Assembly: GCA_015485455.1 (NCBI GenBank)
Contig: WFTN01000426.1
Coordinates: forward strand, 1 to 7,738
Direction: 5' to 3'
Source of the DNA: Planctomycetota bacterium
GTDB lineage: Bacteria; Planctomycetota; GCA-002687715; DRQF01
Length of the DNA: 7,738 nt
Notes under the pieces: generated by a model
The model's database searches: none
Told to the model about the DNA's origin: nothing
Seen by the model: only the letters and a program-made list of their open reading frames with translations
Part shown: positions 5,660 through 7,738 of the stretch, piece after piece
Position numbering within the stretch: position 1 is the first letter of the stretch
Layout: each line of letters opens with the position of its first letter
Made by a program: the position numbers and the translations under genes

Positions 5660-7738
5660 ACTTGGGTCTCATCATCATAGTCCTCACTCTGTCCTTCGCT
5701 CTAGACCTGAAGGCCCAGGATACCCCCATCACCTTTGTGGGAATATGGGACAGGGCCCGCCCTCTTGTTGAAAGGGCAGCCCGAGAAACTAAAACGTCTG
5801 TGCGTTTCCTCCCTGGAGAGATCAGCTCCGAAGATATTGCCAGTGCCATCAACATGCCCAACCTCATGTTGCTCTTGAACATCCGCCCCAAATCAGCCAT
5901 GAACTTGATGGCGCAGCTCGCTCGAGTGCCCCACCCACAAGTCCGCTTAGTTCAACTCGACCAAAGAGATGGCCACGCAGGATTGCTCAAGAGTGATTTC
6001 ATGGTTCAGAATCCGGAGGTGAGGGCCTACTGGAAAGCCAACGGTCTGGTCAACATGAAGCGACTCTTGGTCTATCTTAAAGATCACTACTTGGGACAAC
6101 CCGGAAAAATAGAGCCCCCTGCAGTCATTCCTGATCATGGTTTCTACCGACCAGGCCAAGATGAGTTGATTTCCAACCTGGACGAGCTCAAAAAGAAGTC
6201 CCCATGGAAGGAAAATGCACCCAAGGCAGCAGTTCTCATCCAACAATCGTTTTGGATTACCCGCGATGTCAGGGTCATCGATGCCATGATCCACGCTTTG
6301 GAGAAAGAAGGATTCAACGTCGCCACTCTTTTCTCAGAAAACCAAGCATGGATGCGCAATGCCCTGACAGATTTCCAAGCGGACATCCTGATTGAGGACC
6401 GACATGGTAGCCCCTGGAAAGATGCCAAAGGCAACTTGCTCTCCTCCTTGGGCGCCCCCTACTTGCGTCCGATATCCATGCTTGCCTACACCATTGATGA
6501 GTGGCGAGCAGACCCCCAAGGGTTGGCAGTCCGCGACCGAACCATGTTCATGGCTCTCCAAGAAATCCACGGGACTATTGAACCCATGGTTGTCGGAGGC
6601 TTGGTCCACAGCGTCCGGGGTTTCAAGCTCCATGAGCCAATCCCAAACCAGATCAACACCTTCGCTAAGCGCGCCAAGAAATGGGCGATTCTCAGGGCCA
6701 AGAAGACATCTGAAAGAAAGATCGCCCTCATCTACTACAACAAGTCTCTGGGCAAGAGCGACGTCATGCGCGGCAGTCCAACTGGAGCTTTCTTAGACAT
6801 GCCCAAGAGCATGGCATCGTTTCTGAACGCGATGAAGTCCGCCGGTTACCATCTCCCTTCGCCCCCATCCTCCGGAGAAAAGCTTCTCGAAGTCGCTATG
6901 AACCGGGGTCGAAACTTGGGCCCTTGGGCGCAAGCCGAATTAGAAAAGACCGTCGACGCTGGCGATGTAGTCTTGATCCCCGCGAAGAAATTCAGAAAGT
7001 GGTTAGGCAAGAAACTGGATCCTGTCCACCTAGCTTCCCTCAAAGAACACTTCGGCCCAGCACCCGGCAAGATCATGGTGGTCACAAGAAACGGAGAGGA
7101 ACAAATTGTCCTTCCCGTGATCCGCTTTGGCAATGTTGTCCTGGCCCCCCAGCCAGAAAGAGGGTCAAAACAGGACAGGGCTTTGCTCCATTCTCGTGAA
7201 GTGCCTCCCCCTTACAATTACCTGGCCTTCTATTGGTGGCTGGAGGAAGAGTTTGGAGCGGATGCCATTTGCCATTTTGGAACTCATGGTTCCTTAGAAC
7301 TTCTACCTGGCAAAGAGGCTGGTCTAACGGACCGGGATTGGGGGGCCATTTGCCTAAGCACATTGCCGGTGGTCAATTTGTGGATCATGGACAATCTCGG
7401 AGAAGCCTCTCTTTCGCGGCGTCGTTCCTTTGCATTGCTCAGCGATCACATGCCTCCCCCGGCAGTCCAATCTGGACTCCACGATTCTTTGCGTTCCCTC
7501 CATGAAGACATCCACAAATTCAATTCCTTAGAAACTGGCATTTTACGGCGAGAGTTTCGCAAACGCATCGCCGATAAGGCCGAGGCTCAAGGGCTTCTCG
7601 TGGCCCTCGGGCTTGAACGCGACGAGAAACAACTCCTGTCGGATGAAGAGATCGAAAGAGTCGGAGACCAACTTCACGATATCGAACAAACGACCACACC
7701 CATGACCCTCCACGTCTTGGGCCAACCTGTCAATGATG
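5632..7738 (+). CDS. Exported CobN/BchH-family chelatase (HmuS-like), 3' end off the window
   Basis: The frame stays open to the right edge, giving about 702 residues of a protein that is usually 1200-1400 long. CobN/BchH-type proteins are the large, porphyrin-binding subunits of cobalt and magnesium chelatases. Family landmarks are IALIYYNKSLGK (364-375), the stretch PGKIMVVTRNGEEQIVLPVI with RFGNVVLAPQPERG, PPPYNYLAFYWWLEEEFGAD, and HFGTHGSLELLPGK (548-561), followed by DNLGEASLSRRRSFALLSDH. The N-terminus is unusual for CobN: an Arg/His-bearing lead, hydrophobic GLIIIVLTLSFAL (12-24) and a likely cleavage after LKA (28), so I infer export to the periplasm. The start is uncertain: TTG 5632 gives the best signal peptide, but TTG 5662 (GAG 10 bases upstream) and GTG 5566 (GAG 8 bases upstream) are in frame. 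It lies 79 bases after the TonB receptor and is probably co-transcribed. True cobN of cobalamin synthesis is possible but less likely. Confidence 0.88.
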   Translation, partial: MHDGVSSLRHLGLIIIVLTLSFALDLKAQDTPITFVGIWDRARPLVERAARETKTSVRFLPGEISSEDIASAINMPNLMLLLNIRPKSAMNLMAQLARVPHPQVRLVQLDQRDGHAGLLKSDFMVQNPEVRAYWKANGLVNMKRLLVYLKDHYLGQPGKIEPPAVIPDHGFYRPGQDELISNLDELKKKSPWKENAPKAAVLIQQSFWITRDVRVIDAMIHALEKEGFNVATLFSENQAWMRNALTDFQADILIEDRHGSPWKDAKGNLLSSLGAPYLRPISMLAYTIDEWRADPQGLAVRDRTMFMALQEIHGTIEPMVVGGLVHSVRGFKLHEPIPNQINTFAKRAKKWAILRAKKTSERKIALIYYNKSLGKSDVMRGSPTGAFLDMPKSMASFLNAMKSAGYHLPSPPSSGEKLLEVAMNRGRNLGPWAQAELEKTVDAGDVVLIPAKKFRKWLGKKLDPVHLASLKEHFGPAPGKIMVVTRNGEEQIVLPVIRFGNVVLAPQPERGSKQDRALLHSREVPPPYNYLAFYWWLEEEFGADAICHFGTHGSLELLPGKEAGLTDRDWGAICLSTLPVVNLWIMDNLGEASLSRRRSFALLSDHMPPPAVQSGLHDSLRSLHEDIHKFNSLETGILRREFRKRIADKAEAQGLLVALGLERDEKQLLSDEEIERVGDQLHDIEQTTTPMTLHVLGQPVND

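Noticed and set aside
1..7738. CRISPR array, insertion sequence, tRNA or rRNA
   Set aside because: I saw no repeated spacer structure, transposase motifs, terminal repeats, cloverleaf or rRNA-like stretch.

Overview
The window is about 7.7 kb of bacterial DNA at roughly 50-53% G+C, densely coding, with five recognisable protein genes and one very small one. The outer-membrane TonB-dependent receptor and the exported proteins point to a diderm bacterium. The mix of a sugar isomerase/epimerase, a sodium:solute symporter with a tiny accessory protein and frequent TTG starts reminds me of Planctomycetota and related (PVC) lineages. That placement is only an impression and the sequence does not prove it.

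Left part (1-2381). A sugar phosphate isomerase/epimerase gene runs off the left edge on the minus strand (start codon at 582). It is divergent from a sodium:solute symporter gene (721-2244, TTG start). The 138-base spacer holds operator-like inverted repeats and, close to the symporter start, a hairpin followed by five Ts. A 46-residue single-helix membrane protein overlaps the symporter stop codon by ATGA and is probably its small subunit or stabiliser. Together these look like uptake and first-step catabolism of a sugar or sugar acid. The cassette ends at a hairpin with an A-tract on one side and a T-tract on the other, shared with the convergent gene.

Middle (2414-3338). A minus-strand gene encodes a pyridoxamine 5'-phosphate oxidase-like FMN split-barrel protein. 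It is divergent from the TonB receptor across 292 bases that hold inverted repeats but no convincing gene.

Right part (3339-7738). A TonB-dependent outer-membrane receptor (TTG start with an excellent ribosome binding site and signal peptide) is followed after a short gap by a large CobN/BchH-type chelatase gene that runs off the right edge. The chelatase has a signal-peptide-like N-terminus, so it probably works in the cell envelope and not in cytoplasmic cobalamin synthesis. A TonB receptor next to a CobN-like protein resembles the hmuR-hmuS part of the haem-uptake operon of Porphyromonas/Bacteroides, where HmuS is a CobN-family protein linked to haem handling. The best guess is an import-and-(de)metallation pathway for haem or another metallated tetrapyrrole. 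The neighbouring FMN split-barrel protein, whose fold is shared with HugZ/HutZ haem-degrading proteins, might take part. This is the most interesting part of the window.
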